A DNA stretch of 11,021 bases from an uncultured Variovorax sp. (GCA_946478645.1 CAMLCW010000165.1:1-11021); one strand, 5' to 3'. Positions 1-7,733 are shown, counted from the stretch's first letter. Notes: generated by a model not told the origin, from the sequence alone. Numbers and translations: made by a program.

Positions 1-1
1 G

Positions 2-268
2 GCGGCGTGCATCGGCGTCGCGCATCCCAAGTGGGACGAACGGCCGATCGTGGTGGTCGCCAGAAAGCCGAACGCCGAGGTCACGCGCGAAGAGCTGCTC
101 CAGTTCTATGAAGGCAAGACCGCGAAGTGGCAGATCCCCGACGACGTGGTCTTCGTCGACGCCATACCGCTGGGCGCCACCGGCAAGATCCTCAAGACCC
201 GGCTGCGCGAGCAATTGAAGGGCTACGTGCTGCCGACTGCAACGACCATGGACAGGAGCAAGGCATGA
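2..268 (+). CDS. AMP-forming acyl-CoA synthetase, C-terminal fragment (5' end outside window)
   Basis: This is the last 88 codons of an ANL-superfamily (AMP-binding) acyl-CoA synthetase, which joins a carboxylic acid to CoA through an acyl-adenylate. The reading frame is open to the left edge, so the start lies outside the window. Visible hallmarks of the small C-terminal domain (AMP-binding_C) are GVAHPKWDERP near visible residues 5-15, KWQIPDDVVFVD at 43-54 and GATGKILKTRLRE at 58-70. K62 of the visible part is the lysine that catalyses adenylate formation in this family. The piece resembles medium/long-chain fatty-acyl-CoA ligases, but the substrate cannot be judged without the N-terminal domain. 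The stop overlaps the start of the next gene (ATGA), so the two are probably translationally coupled. Confidence 0.9.
   Translation, partial: AACIGVAHPKWDERPIVVVARKPNAEVTREELLQFYEGKTAKWQIPDDVVFVDAIPLGATGKILKTRLREQLKGYVLPTATTMDRSKA
254..258 (+). promoter_or_regulatory. Ribosome binding site for the MmgE/PrpD gene
   Basis: AGGAG lies 6 nt before the ATG at 265. The same frame stays open upstream to at least 127, and this site together with the ATGA overlap decides the start at 265. Confidence 0.7.
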
Positions 269-1725
269 ACCAAGCAACTTCCATCGGCGCTCCGAGCTCT
301 TCGTCCACGGCCAGCGACCCCGGCGGACCGACCGGCCGGCTCTGCGACTGGCTCGCCGGCTTCACGCTGGACGATGCACCCGGCTCGGCACGCGAGCGTG
401 CGCGCCTGCTCACGCTCGACGGCATCGGTTGCGCCATCGTCGGCGCGCAACTGCCGTGGTCGCGCACGGCCGTGGGCATCGTGCGCAAGTTCGAAGGCGC
501 CGGCGATCGCACCATCGTCGGTTGGGGCGCGAAGACGAGCGCACCCGGCGCGGCGCTGCTCAACGGCACATTCATCCAGGGCTTCGAGCTTGACGACTTC
601 CATCCGCTCGGCCCGCTGCACAGCGCATCGATCGTGCTGCCGGCACTGTGGGCCATGGCCGAGGGCAGCGAGACGCCGGTCAGCGGCAAGCGCTTCCTCG
701 AAGCGGCCATGGCAGGCTACGAAGTCGGCCCACGTGTCGGCATGGCGCTGCACGGCGCGCAGATGCTGTCGCGCGGATGGCATTCGGGCGCGGTGTTCGG
801 CACCCACGCGGCGGCGGCCGCGGCGGGCAAGCTGCTGGGCCTGGACGCGGCGCGCTTCGAGGACGCGCTGGGCCTGGCTGGCACGCAGTCGGCGGGCCTC
901 ATGGCGGCGCAATACGAAGCCATGTGCAAGCGCATGCACCACGGTTTCTCGGCGCGCAACGGCATGTATGCGGCGGTGCTGGCCGAGGGCGGCTACACCG
1001 GCATCAAGCGCGTGTTCGAGCGCGCGTACGGCGGCTTCCTCTCGACCTTCGGCGAAGGCCACGCGCCCGACGCCTTGCAGATCACCGATGGCCTGGGCGA
1101 GCGCTGGGAGGTCGAACGCATCGTGCTCAAGCCCTACGCAGCGATGGGCGCAATTCACTCGCCGCTCGACGCCCTGTTCGACATCGACGCCCAGCGCAAG
1201 CTGGTGCCCGACGAGATCACGCGCATCGAGTGCGACGTGCCGCACGCCGCCTACCACCACGGCTGGTGGGTGCCCGAGCGGCCGCTGACGCCCATCGGCG
1301 CGCAGATGAACATCGGCTATGCGCTCGCGGTGGCTGCCATCGACGGGGCCGCGATGGTCCAGCAGTTCACGCCGGCACGCATCGACTCGGACGACGTGTG
1401 GGCGCTGCTGCACAAGGTGGAGGTGCGGCACGAACCGGCCTTGGACGCAGCCGACGGCGACATCCGGAAGCGCTTCCGGGTGCGCGTGGCGGTCAGCTTC
1501 AGCGACGGCCAGCGCATCGAGGTGGACCGCGGCGCCTCGCGCGGCATCGCGTCGCCGTTGCCGGCCGCCGAGGTGTCGGCCAAATACCGCACGCTCACCG
1601 ACGGCCTGATCGACGCGCCGCGGCAGAAGGCGATCGAGGAGATGACGTTGGGCATCGAAGACGTGGCCGACGTGCGCGAGCTGCTGGCGCTGCTGGCACC
1701 GCCGGTGGCTGCCGCCTACGACTGA
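265..1725 (+). CDS. MmgE/PrpD family protein (2-methylcitrate dehydratase-like)
   Basis: A 486-residue cytoplasmic protein of the MmgE/PrpD superfamily, which includes 2-methylcitrate dehydratase and cis-aconitate decarboxylase. Family features are visible: the helical N-terminal domain with LLTLDGIGCAIVG (48-60), LLNGTFIQGFELDDFHP (98-114), HSASIVLPALWAMAEG (119-134), HSGAVFGTHAAAAAAGKLLG (173-192), KRMHHGFSARNG (222-233) and LKPYAAMGAIHSPLDAL (288-304). A smaller C-terminal domain follows. The usual HxLDxDD-like element appears here as GFELDDFH, a family variation, so this is probably not a housekeeping PrpD. The first 20 or so residues are Ser/Pro-rich and probably disordered. The start is set by the AGGAG site and the ATGA overlap with the acyl-CoA synthetase. 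Such paralogues are common in Burkholderiales catabolic operons beside Bug genes. Family assignment is firm; the exact reaction is unknown. Confidence 0.9.
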   Translation: MNQATSIGAPSSSSTASDPGGPTGRLCDWLAGFTLDDAPGSARERARLLTLDGIGCAIVGAQLPWSRTAVGIVRKFEGAGDRTIVGWGAKTSAPGAALLNGTFIQGFELDDFHPLGPLHSASIVLPALWAMAEGSETPVSGKRFLEAAMAGYEVGPRVGMALHGAQMLSRGWHSGAVFGTHAAAAAAGKLLGLDAARFEDALGLAGTQSAGLMAAQYEAMCKRMHHGFSARNGMYAAVLAEGGYTGIKRVFERAYGGFLSTFGEGHAPDALQITDGLGERWEVERIVLKPYAAMGAIHSPLDALFDIDAQRKLVPDEITRIECDVPHAAYHHGWWVPERPLTPIGAQMNIGYALAVAAIDGAAMVQQFTPARIDSDDVWALLHKVEVRHEPALDAADGDIRKRFRVRVAVSFSDGQRIEVDRGASRGIASPLPAAEVSAKYRTLTDGLIDAPRQKAIEEMTLGIEDVADVRELLALLAPPVAAAYD

Positions 1726-1768
1726 ATTTTCTTGCAGTTCGACAACGACACGGAGAGAGACACACACC

Positions 1769-2752
1769 ATGCGCACGTTGCACCGCCGCTCCCTGCTGCT
1801 GGCCGGAGGGGCCAGCCTCACTGCCCTCGCCATCCGCTCGCGGGCCTACGCACAAGGCACCTGGCCCGACAAGCCGATCCGCCTGGTGCTGCCGTTCTCC
1901 GCCGGCGGGCCGGGCGACACCACCGCGCGCCTGATCGCGCAGGGCCTGGGCAGGCAGCTGAACCAGAAGGTGATCGTCGACAACAAGCCGGGCGCGGGCG
2001 GCATCATCGGCTCCGACCTGGTGGCCAAGAGCGCGCCCGACGGCTACACGTTGCTGATCGCGGGCAACGGCGCGGTGGCCAACGCGCTGCTGCGCACGAA
2101 GATGCCCTATGCCGAAAGCGACCTGGTTCCGGTGGTCGAATGCAACACCGCACCGTCGGTGATGGTTGCATCGGGCACCGCAAGCTTTCGCGATCTGAAG
2201 GAGCTGCAGGCCTATGCCAGGCGCAAGGGCATGCTCACCTTCGGCACGGCCGGCGCCGGCAGCACGGGCCATTTCGTCGCCGAGATGGTCGGCGCCGCGC
2301 TCGGCGTGCCCGTCACCGTCGTCCACTACAAAAGCGGCTCGGAAACGGTCAATGCGATCGTCGGCGGCCAGATCGACCTGGCGTCGGAAGCGGCGCTCGG
2401 CGTGATGGGCTACGTGAAAGGTGGCAAGTTGCGCGCACTGGCCGTGACCGACGCGCGGCGCACGGCCGTGCTGCCCGACGTGCCGACCACCACCGAGCAG
2501 GGCTTCCCCACCATCCAGATGCAACACTGGGGCGGGCTGTTCGCGCCCCAGGGCACGCCGCCCGCGGTGCTCGACCGCATCGCGCAGGCGATGGACACCG
2601 CGTTCAAGACCGACACGGCGATGCGGGCCCAGTTCGAGGCTTATGGCTCGCAGGTGGGTGGCGGCACGCGCGCCGACTTCGCGCAGGCGATCGCCAGGGA
2701 GAAGCACCGCCTCGGCAAGGTCGTGAGCGACGCGAAGATGTCGCTCGACTGA
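1769..2752 (+). CDS. Bug/TctC-family tripartite tricarboxylate transporter substrate-binding protein (first of three)
   Basis: A 327-residue extracytoplasmic solute receptor of the Bug (TctC) family, of usual length. The N-terminus has a signal peptide (residues 1-28) with HRRSLLLAGG, a Tat-like twin-arginine motif, a hydrophobic core and an AYA-Q cleavage site after A28. The mature part has the family signature: WPDKPIRLVLPFSAGG (32-47), D50 in GGPGDTTAR, VIVDNKPGAGGIIG, then APDGYTLL. Bug proteins usually clamp small organic acids or amides and pass them to a TctAB-type permease or a sensor. No permease gene is in the window. A GGAGA site lies 12 nt before the ATG, a rather long spacing. 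The gene starts 43 nt after the MmgE/PrpD stop and is probably the last of the plus-strand operon. Its ligand is unknown. Confidence 0.93.
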   Translation: MRTLHRRSLLLAGGASLTALAIRSRAYAQGTWPDKPIRLVLPFSAGGPGDTTARLIAQGLGRQLNQKVIVDNKPGAGGIIGSDLVAKSAPDGYTLLIAGNGAVANALLRTKMPYAESDLVPVVECNTAPSVMVASGTASFRDLKELQAYARRKGMLTFGTAGAGSTGHFVAEMVGAALGVPVTVVHYKSGSETVNAIVGGQIDLASEAALGVMGYVKGGKLRALAVTDARRTAVLPDVPTTTEQGFPTIQMQHWGGLFAPQGTPPAVLDRIAQAMDTAFKTDTAMRAQFEAYGSQVGGGTRADFAQAIAREKHRLGKVVSDAKMSLD

Positions 2753-2756
2753 GCAG

Positions 2757-2810
2757 GCTCGACGCCTGCGAGCGAGGCGCTCGGCGAACGGCTGCGGTCC
2801 TCGCGCTCGC
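2757..2810. terminator. Possible bidirectional terminator between convergent operons
   Basis: The 58-nt gap between two convergent stop codons holds GCGAGCG (2768-2774) and its exact complement CGCTCGC (2804-2810). The arm may extend through AGG/CCT with a bulge, around a loop of about 20 nt. A shorter alternative hairpin is GCTCG/CGAGC at 2757-2773. There is no clear T-tract on either strand, so intrinsic termination is uncertain. Confidence 0.3.
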
Positions 2811-3788
2811 TCACTCGGCGCGCATCCCGATCGCCGGCAGCAGTTCGCCATAGAACTGCCAGTCCGCCTGGATCGCGCTCTCCAGCTGCGCGGGCGTGCG
2901 CCAGTCGGGCACGGTGCTGATGCGCTGGAGCCGGGCCTGCGTGTCGGGCTCGGCCAGCAGGTCTTGCAGGGCCCGCGAGAGACGCGTGTTGATCGCCGCG
3001 GGCGTGCCCTTGGGCGTGAACAGGCCCCAGCCCGGCCCCTTGGGCCGCTTCAGTTCGATGCCGGTTTCCGACAGGCTGGGCACCGCCGGCAGTTCGGGAT
3101 GGCGCGCGGCACTGAAGGCGGCCAGCGGCACGACCCGGCCGGCCTTGGCCAGCGGCACGGCGGCGCCGTCGATCAGCAGGTCGATCTGCCCGGCCGCGAG
3201 CGCGGAGGCCGCGTCGGCCGAGCCCTTGAACGGCACGTGGAGCATGTCGATGCCGGCTTCGCGCCGCAGGATCTCGCCCGCGATGTGGCCGAACGACGCG
3301 AGCCCCGCCGAGCCGTAGCTGAGCTTGCCCGGCCGCGCCTTCGCGAGCGCGATCAGTTCGGGCAGGCTGGCCACGCCGAGGTCCTTGCGCACGGCCACCA
3401 CCGACAGGTATTCGGCGATGCCGCCCAGCGGCTCGAAGCTGCGCTTCGGGTCGTAGGGCAGCTTGCTGCGCAGGTGGGGCAGCACGGTGAAGGCGGTCAC
3501 CGCGCCGAGCAGCACGGTGTAGCCGTCGGGCGCGGCGCGCGCCGCAAGCTCGGTGCCGATCTGCGTGGTGCCGCCCGGCTTGTTGTCGACGATCACCGTC
3601 GCGCCGAGCTTGGCGCCGAGGCGTTCGGCCACCAGCCGGCCGAGGTTGTCGCTGGTGCCGCCGGGCGGATACGGAACGATCAGCCGCACCGGCCGCTCGG
3701 GCCAGGTGCCCTGCTGCGCGACCGCAGACACGGCCAGGCAGGCGCCGAGCAGGACGAGGAGCGTGGGCACGCGCAATTTCTTCAGCAT
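2811..3788 (-). CDS. Bug/TctC-family substrate-binding protein (third; last gene of the minus-strand operon)
   Basis: A 325-residue periplasmic solute-binding protein of the Bug family. A cleavable signal peptide spans residues 1-24 (KKLR charge, hydrophobic core, AVA-Q site). Family motifs are WPERPVRLIVPYPPGG (29-44), D47 in GGTSDNLGR, VIVDNKPGGTTQIG and APDGYTVLLG. The usual PGAGG loop reads PGGTT, which may alter ligand contacts. It shares AGIDMLHVPxKGSA, RHPELPxVP and FxPKGTP with its upstream neighbour, so the two look like divergent tandem duplicates. C17 in LLGAC weakly resembles a lipobox, although the AVA-Q site is a more ordinary choice. The start is supported by GGGAG (3795-3799) 6 nt upstream; the frame is open further upstream but only as a shadow of the neighbour. 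It begins 14 nt after the previous gene. Confidence 0.92.
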   Translation of the reverse strand: MLKKLRVPTLLVLLGACLAVSAVAQQGTWPERPVRLIVPYPPGGTSDNLGRLVAERLGAKLGATVIVDNKPGGTTQIGTELAARAAPDGYTVLLGAVTAFTVLPHLRSKLPYDPKRSFEPLGGIAEYLSVVAVRKDLGVASLPELIALAKARPGKLSYGSAGLASFGHIAGEILRREAGIDMLHVPFKGSADAASALAAGQIDLLIDGAAVPLAKAGRVVPLAAFSAARHPELPAVPSLSETGIELKRPKGPGWGLFTPKGTPAAINTRLSRALQDLLAEPDTQARLQRISTVPDWRTPAQLESAIQADWQFYGELLPAIGMRAE

Positions 3789-3802
3789 GGCGCGCTCCCG
3801 GC

Positions 3803-4783
3803 TCAATCGACGTGGATCTTGGCGCGCACGATCAGCTCCTTGAAGAAGGCGCTGTCGGCCTGGATCTGCGCGGCGAAAGCGGCCGGGCCGACGTACTCGG
3901 GGTACTGGCTCATCTTCAGCAGCAGCTGGCGCGCATCGTCGGTGGCCATGATTTTCTCGACCTCGGCCGCCATCCGGTCGACCATCGCTTTGGGCGTTCC
4001 CTTGGGCGCGAACAGGCCGAACCAGCTGCGGGTGTCGAGGTCGTAGCCCTGCTCGCGGATGGTCGGCACATCGGGCAGTTCGGGATGGCGCTTCTTGCTC
4101 AGCACCGCGATCGCCTTGACCTTGCCCGCCTTGACCTGCCTCAGGCCCACCGGGTCGTAGATCATGTCGATGCGCCCGCCCATGAGGTCCGACAGCGCCT
4201 CGGCCGAGCCCTTGTAGGGCACGTGCAGCATGTCGATGCCGGCCTGGTGGTCGACCATCTCGCCCGCGAGGTGGGTCGCGGTGGCCGGGCCGGCCGAACC
4301 GAAGGTGTACTTGCCGGGCGCCTTGCGCGCGGCCGCCACCAGCTCCTTGATGTCGTTGAAGGGCGCGTCCTTGCGCGCGGTCGCGATCGAGTAGCTGCCC
4401 GAGAGCTGCGCGATCGGCACGAAGTCGGTGAACGGCTGGTAGCTCACGCGGCGCAGGTGCGGCGTGATCGCGAACACCGCCGTCGGCGCCACCATGAAGG
4501 TGTAGCCGTCGCCCGGGGCGCGCGCCGCGAGTTCGGCGCCGATGGTGGCGCCGGCACCGCCCTTGTTGTCGACCACCATCGGCTGGCCCAGCGCGGCGCC
4601 CAGCTTGTCGGCGATGAAGCGGCCGATGGCGTCGGAATTGCCGCCGGCCGGATACGGCACGATGACGCGCATCGGCTTGTTCGGCCAGTTGGCCTGCGCC
4701 TGGGCCAGCGCCTGCGGCGCGGCAAGCAGCGACAAGGTCGCCGCGAGCGGCCACAGCAGCAGTGAGCGGATCGGGAAAGACAT
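3803..4783 (-). CDS. Bug/TctC-family substrate-binding protein (second of three)
   Basis: A 326-residue Bug-type solute receptor. The signal peptide covers residues 1-27 (hydrophobic core LLLWPLAATLSLL, ALA-Q cleavage). The mature protein shows WPNKPMRVIVPYPAGG (33-48), D51 in GGNSDAIGR, VVDNKGGAGATIG and GDGYTFMV; the usual NKPGAGG is NKGGAGA. It is more like the gene downstream than the plus-strand Bug gene. The shared blocks AGIDMLHVPYKGSAE and RHPELPDVPTIREQG suggest a local duplication. The start at 4783 is chosen because the signal peptide begins there; upstream in-frame codons give no signal sequence and run into the crotonase gene. The Shine-Dalgarno is weak (AAGG 11 nt upstream). The gap to the upstream crotonase gene is 37 nt. 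It presumably binds the substrate or a related acid; ligand unknown. Confidence 0.92.
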   Translation of the reverse strand: MSFPIRSLLLWPLAATLSLLAAPQALAQAQANWPNKPMRVIVPYPAGGNSDAIGRFIADKLGAALGQPMVVDNKGGAGATIGAELAARAPGDGYTFMVAPTAVFAITPHLRRVSYQPFTDFVPIAQLSGSYSIATARKDAPFNDIKELVAAARKAPGKYTFGSAGPATATHLAGEMVDHQAGIDMLHVPYKGSAEALSDLMGGRIDMIYDPVGLRQVKAGKVKAIAVLSKKRHPELPDVPTIREQGYDLDTRSWFGLFAPKGTPKAMVDRMAAEVEKIMATDDARQLLLKMSQYPEYVGPAAFAAQIQADSAFFKELIVRAKIHVD

Positions 4784-4820
4784 GGTGGTGCGCGCCTTCG
4801 CGTGGTGGTGATGGTTTGCT

Positions 4821-5558
4821 TCAGCGGCCCGCATACACGGGCACGCGCTTCTCGCGGAAGGCGGCCATGCCTTCCTGGATGTCGGCGCTGTCGCGCACCA
4901 CGTTGAGCTGGCGCAGGGTCTCGGCCATGGCCTCGGCCGGGCTCTTGGCGAGCACATGCTGGTTGACGAAGCGCTTGATGGTGGTGAGCACCAGCGGCGC
5001 CGAATTGGCCAGCGCCTCGGCCTGCGCCATCGCCACTTCCACCTGCTTGCCCACGGGCACCACGTCGGTGGCCAGGCCCACGTCGTAGGCGCGCTGTGCC
5101 TCCACGGTGCGGCCCAGCAGCATGATGTCCATCGCGACCTTGTGCGGAATGCGCGCGGCCAGGCCGGCGATCATGCCGCCGGTGAAACCCAGGCGCGCCT
5201 CGGGGTACGAGAACTTCGTGTTCTCGGCCGCCACCAGCAGGTCGCACATCATGGTCAGCACCATCGCGCCGCCGACCACCCAGCCGGCCGTGGCCGCGAT
5301 GATGGGCTTGTCGGTGGTGAAGCCCGAGCCCGGAATGCAGCGCCACAGCTCGGGCAGGTTGCTCACGTCGGCGCCCGACGAGAAGGCGTCGTTGCCCGCG
5401 CCGGTGATGACCGCCACGCGCTGCTCCGACGCATCGAACTCTGCAAACCCCGCCTGCAGCTCGAGCGCGGTGTCCTTGCAGATGGCGTTCTTGCGCGCCG
5501 GCCGGTTAATGGTGAACAGCGTGACCTTGCCGTGCTGCTCGATGGTGATCTGTGCCAT
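4821..5558 (-). CDS. Enoyl-CoA hydratase/isomerase (crotonase) family protein, one catalytic Glu replaced
   Basis: A 245-residue crotonase-fold protein acting on an acyl-CoA thioester in the cytoplasm. Visible landmarks are LFTINRPARKNAI (14-26), the first oxyanion-hole element FSSGADV (59-65, A63), the second in GWVVGGAM (92-99, G97), MMCDLLVAAENTKFSYPEARLG (103-124) and the C-terminal EGMAAFREKR (229-238). Aligned by eye with mitochondrial enoyl-CoA hydratase, E120 matches catalytic Glu164, but the Glu144 position is V100. Simple syn-hydration normally uses both, so isomerase, dehydratase, lyase or another crotonase reaction is possible. The length is normal for the family. The start is fixed by AAGGAG 9 nt upstream. 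The gene lies 31 nt after the ADP-forming synthetase and 37 nt before the Bug pair. Fold assignment is firm; the reaction is open. Confidence 0.92.
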   Translation of the reverse strand: MAQITIEQHGKVTLFTINRPARKNAICKDTALELQAGFAEFDASEQRVAVITGAGNDAFSSGADVSNLPELWRCIPGSGFTTDKPIIAATAGWVVGGAMVLTMMCDLLVAAENTKFSYPEARLGFTGGMIAGLAARIPHKVAMDIMLLGRTVEAQRAYDVGLATDVVPVGKQVEVAMAQAEALANSAPLVLTTIKRFVNQHVLAKSPAEAMAETLRQLNVVRDSADIQEGMAAFREKRVPVYAGR

Positions 5559-5567
5559 GGAAGTCGT

Positions 5568-5573
5568 CTCCTT
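5568..5573 (-). promoter_or_regulatory. Ribosome binding site for the distal crotonase
   Basis: AAGGAG on the minus strand, 9 nt before the ATG at 5558. It decides this start over the open frame that continues upstream through the neighbouring gene. Confidence 0.7.
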
Positions 5574-5589
5574 GTGAATCGATGAAAGA

Positions 5590-7725
5590 TCAGGCGCCGC
5601 CGATGCGCGCGCGGGCGTCCACCGCCACGGCACCCTGGCCCGCGAGCCGCACCTTGAGCGGATTGACTTCGATTTCGAAGTCTTCGTCGCCCGACGCAGC
5701 GGATCGAGAAAGGTCGTGGGCCAGCCAGCCGAGCCGCACGATGGCGTCGACCACGGCCTCCACGTCGAGCGGGCCGCGGCCGCGGTAGGCACCGAGCAGC
5801 GGCGCCACCTTCAGCTGCGCCACGGCGCGCCGTGCGCTGTCGGCATCGACCGGCGCCGGCAGCACGGCCACGTCCTTGAGCAGTTCGACAAGCACGCCGC
5901 CGGCACCCACCACCACCTGCGCGCCGAACTGCGCATCGTGGCGCGCGCCGACGATCAGCTCGAGCTCGCCGTCTTCCTGCGCCTGCAGCGAATAGCCCTC
6001 GATGCGCGCATCGGGCGCCGCCTCGGCGATGCGCGAGCGCATGCGCTCGAAGCGCGCGCGCAGGTCGCCGGCATCGGCGATGTTCAGCGCCACGCCGCCG
6101 ACGTCGGACTTGTGGGCGATGTCCGGCGACACCACCTTGAGCACGAGCGGGAAGCCCAGCGTCCCGGCCGCGTCCAGCGCCGCCTCCACCGTGCGCACCC
6201 GCACTTCGCGGTTGACGGGCAGGCCGGCGCGGGCGACGAGCGCCTTGGCTTCGGCCTCGCCGAGCAGCCCCGTCGCGGGTAGCTCGAACGCGTAGCCCTG
6301 CGCCGGGCGCGCGGGCGCGCCCGGCGCGCGGTAGTCGGACCATGTCTTCCAGCCCTTGAGTACGCTCATGGCCTCGGCCAGCGTGTCGACGAACGGCAGC
6401 CCGCGCTCGACCAGGTGCGCGCGCGCCGGCGCCGCCACGCGGCCCGGCAGCATCACGTAGAGCGTCGGCTTGCCGCCGGCTGCGGGCTTCTCGGCTCCGT
6501 CGGCCAGTTGGCGCGTGAGGCCCGGCACGTCGGGCGCGGTGGTGAGCACCATCAGGCCGAGGTCGGTGGCGGGATCGGCCAGCGCGAGTTCGGCCGTGAC
6601 CACGCCGAGCTCGTCGGTGCCCTCGTGCTTGCGCCCGCCCACGTCGATGGGGTTGGCCGCCTGCCCTTCCGAATAGTGCGCGGCCAGTGCCTCGGCCGTG
6701 GCCGCATTGAAGCGCGCGAGCGGAATGCCGGCCTGCGAAAGCCGGTCGGCCGTGATCGCGCCGCCGCCGCCCGAGGTGGTGACCACGGCCACGCTGCGCA
6801 CCGCGCGCCGCGGGTAGCGCACCATCGCGCGCGCCAGGCTCAGCATGTCGAGCGGATCGTCGAGCATGACCACGTTCTCGCGCTCGCACACGGCCTTGAG
6901 CGCCGCGAAGTCGCCCGCCAGGCTCGCGGTGTGCGAGTAGGCCGCGCGGCTGCCGTCGGCCGTGGCGCCCGCCTTCACCATGAGCCAGGGCTTGCCCGCG
7001 GCGCGCGCGCGGCGCGCCAGGTCGACGAAGCGCTGCGGCGACTTGATGCCCTCCACATAGCTGCAGATGACCTCGGTGCGCTCGTCCTCGATCAGGAATT
7101 CGACGAAGTCGTTGAGCTCCAGGTCGGCCTGGTTGCCGACCGAGACGCAGTGCGAGAAGCCGATGCCCATGCCGTGCGAACGGTCGAACAGCGTGCCCAT
7201 GAGCGCGCCGCTCTGGCTGATGAAGCCGATCGGCGCCTCGATCAGGTGGTCGACGTTGAGTGCCGGCGACGAGCACAGCACCAGCTTGTTGGCGGGGCTG
7301 ATCAGGCCCAGGCAGTTCGGCCCGATCAGGCGCATGCCGTGTGCCGCGGCCGCCGCGACCACCTCGCGCTCCAGCGCCAGCCCCTCGGGGCCCGCGTCGG
7401 AGAACTTCGAGGTGATGATGATGCCGGCCTTGGCGCCGCGTGCCGCGCAGGCCGCGATCTCGTCCTTCACCATGTCGCGCGGCAGGGCCATGATGACCAT
7501 GTCGGGCGCGGTCGGCGTCGCGTCGACGCTGGGAAAGGTCTTGATCCCGAACAGCGCATCGCGCCGCGGATTGATCGGGTAGACCGCACCCGCGTAGCGG
7601 TGCTGCAGCAGCGTCTTGTAGAGCCGCCCGCCGAACTTGGTCTGGTCTTCCGATGCGCCGATGACGGCAACGGAACGCGGGTTGAGCAGCGTCTTGAGCG
7701 AAGGGGCGGACGGGTCGAGGGTCAC
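5590..7725 (-). CDS. ADP-forming acyl-CoA synthetase (acetate--CoA ligase family, fused alpha-beta subunits)
   Basis: A 711-residue NDP-forming acyl-CoA synthetase, which makes acyl-CoA from acid, CoA and ATP through a phosphohistidine. Domain order: CoA-binding Rossmann domain (about 10-135, SVAVIGASEDQTKFGGRLY), succinyl-CoA-synthetase-like flavodoxin domain (about 165-310, GFISQSGALMG and SHTASLAG, with H265 as the predicted phosphorylated histidine), a second ligase-CoA domain (about 310-460), then an ATP-grasp domain (about 485-705). The last has LVLKVVSPDIAHKSDVGG (527-544), ELIVGARHDAQFG, GAGGVLVELLKDVAVLP and EIEVNPL. All landmarks are present, so the enzyme looks intact. Relatives activate acetate, pimelate or, as Sphingomonas FerA, ferulate; the substrate here is not readable. 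The start is GTG at 7725, supported by AAGGA 8 nt upstream. It follows the proximal crotonase after 49 nt. Confidence 0.93.
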   Translation of the reverse strand: MTLDPSAPSLKTLLNPRSVAVIGASEDQTKFGGRLYKTLLQHRYAGAVYPINPRRDALFGIKTFPSVDATPTAPDMVIMALPRDMVKDEIAACAARGAKAGIIITSKFSDAGPEGLALEREVVAAAAAHGMRLIGPNCLGLISPANKLVLCSSPALNVDHLIEAPIGFISQSGALMGTLFDRSHGMGIGFSHCVSVGNQADLELNDFVEFLIEDERTEVICSYVEGIKSPQRFVDLARRARAAGKPWLMVKAGATADGSRAAYSHTASLAGDFAALKAVCERENVVMLDDPLDMLSLARAMVRYPRRAVRSVAVVTTSGGGGAITADRLSQAGIPLARFNAATAEALAAHYSEGQAANPIDVGGRKHEGTDELGVVTAELALADPATDLGLMVLTTAPDVPGLTRQLADGAEKPAAGGKPTLYVMLPGRVAAPARAHLVERGLPFVDTLAEAMSVLKGWKTWSDYRAPGAPARPAQGYAFELPATGLLGEAEAKALVARAGLPVNREVRVRTVEAALDAAGTLGFPLVLKVVSPDIAHKSDVGGVALNIADAGDLRARFERMRSRIAEAAPDARIEGYSLQAQEDGELELIVGARHDAQFGAQVVVGAGGVLVELLKDVAVLPAPVDADSARRAVAQLKVAPLLGAYRGRGPLDVEAVVDAIVRLGWLAHDLSRSAASGDEDFEIEVNPLKVRLAGQGAVAVDARARIGGA

Positions 7726-7733
7726 TGTGGGAG

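Noticed and set aside
223..1833. A 536-codon open frame on the minus strand across the MmgE/PrpD gene
   Set aside because: Its translation is low-complexity Arg/Ala/His sequence with no family motif, and it mirrors a well-supported plus-strand gene. Long antisense frames are expected in DNA this rich in G+C.
3736..3753. Lipobox-like LLGAC in the signal peptide of the last Bug protein
   Set aside because: The cysteine sits within a longer hydrophobic core that ends in a normal AVA-Q signal peptidase I site, so a lipoprotein is possible but not supported enough to call.
2811..4754. Apparent 647-residue double protein ending in the last Bug receptor
   Set aside because: Only the part from 3788 onward has a signal peptide and Bug motifs; the rest is an out-of-frame reading of the neighbouring Bug gene.
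5363..7276. A 637-codon minus-strand frame spanning the ADP-forming synthetase and the start of the distal crotonase
   Set aside because: It is a shifted frame of two genes with full family motifs, and its own translation has no recognisable domain.
5590..7725. Calling the ADP-forming synthetase a feruloyl-CoA synthetase with the crotonase as feruloyl-CoA hydratase-lyase
   Set aside because: FerA belongs to this family, but the nearby crotonases lack the Glu144-position residue retained by feruloyl-CoA hydratase-lyase, and no vanillin-pathway gene is seen.
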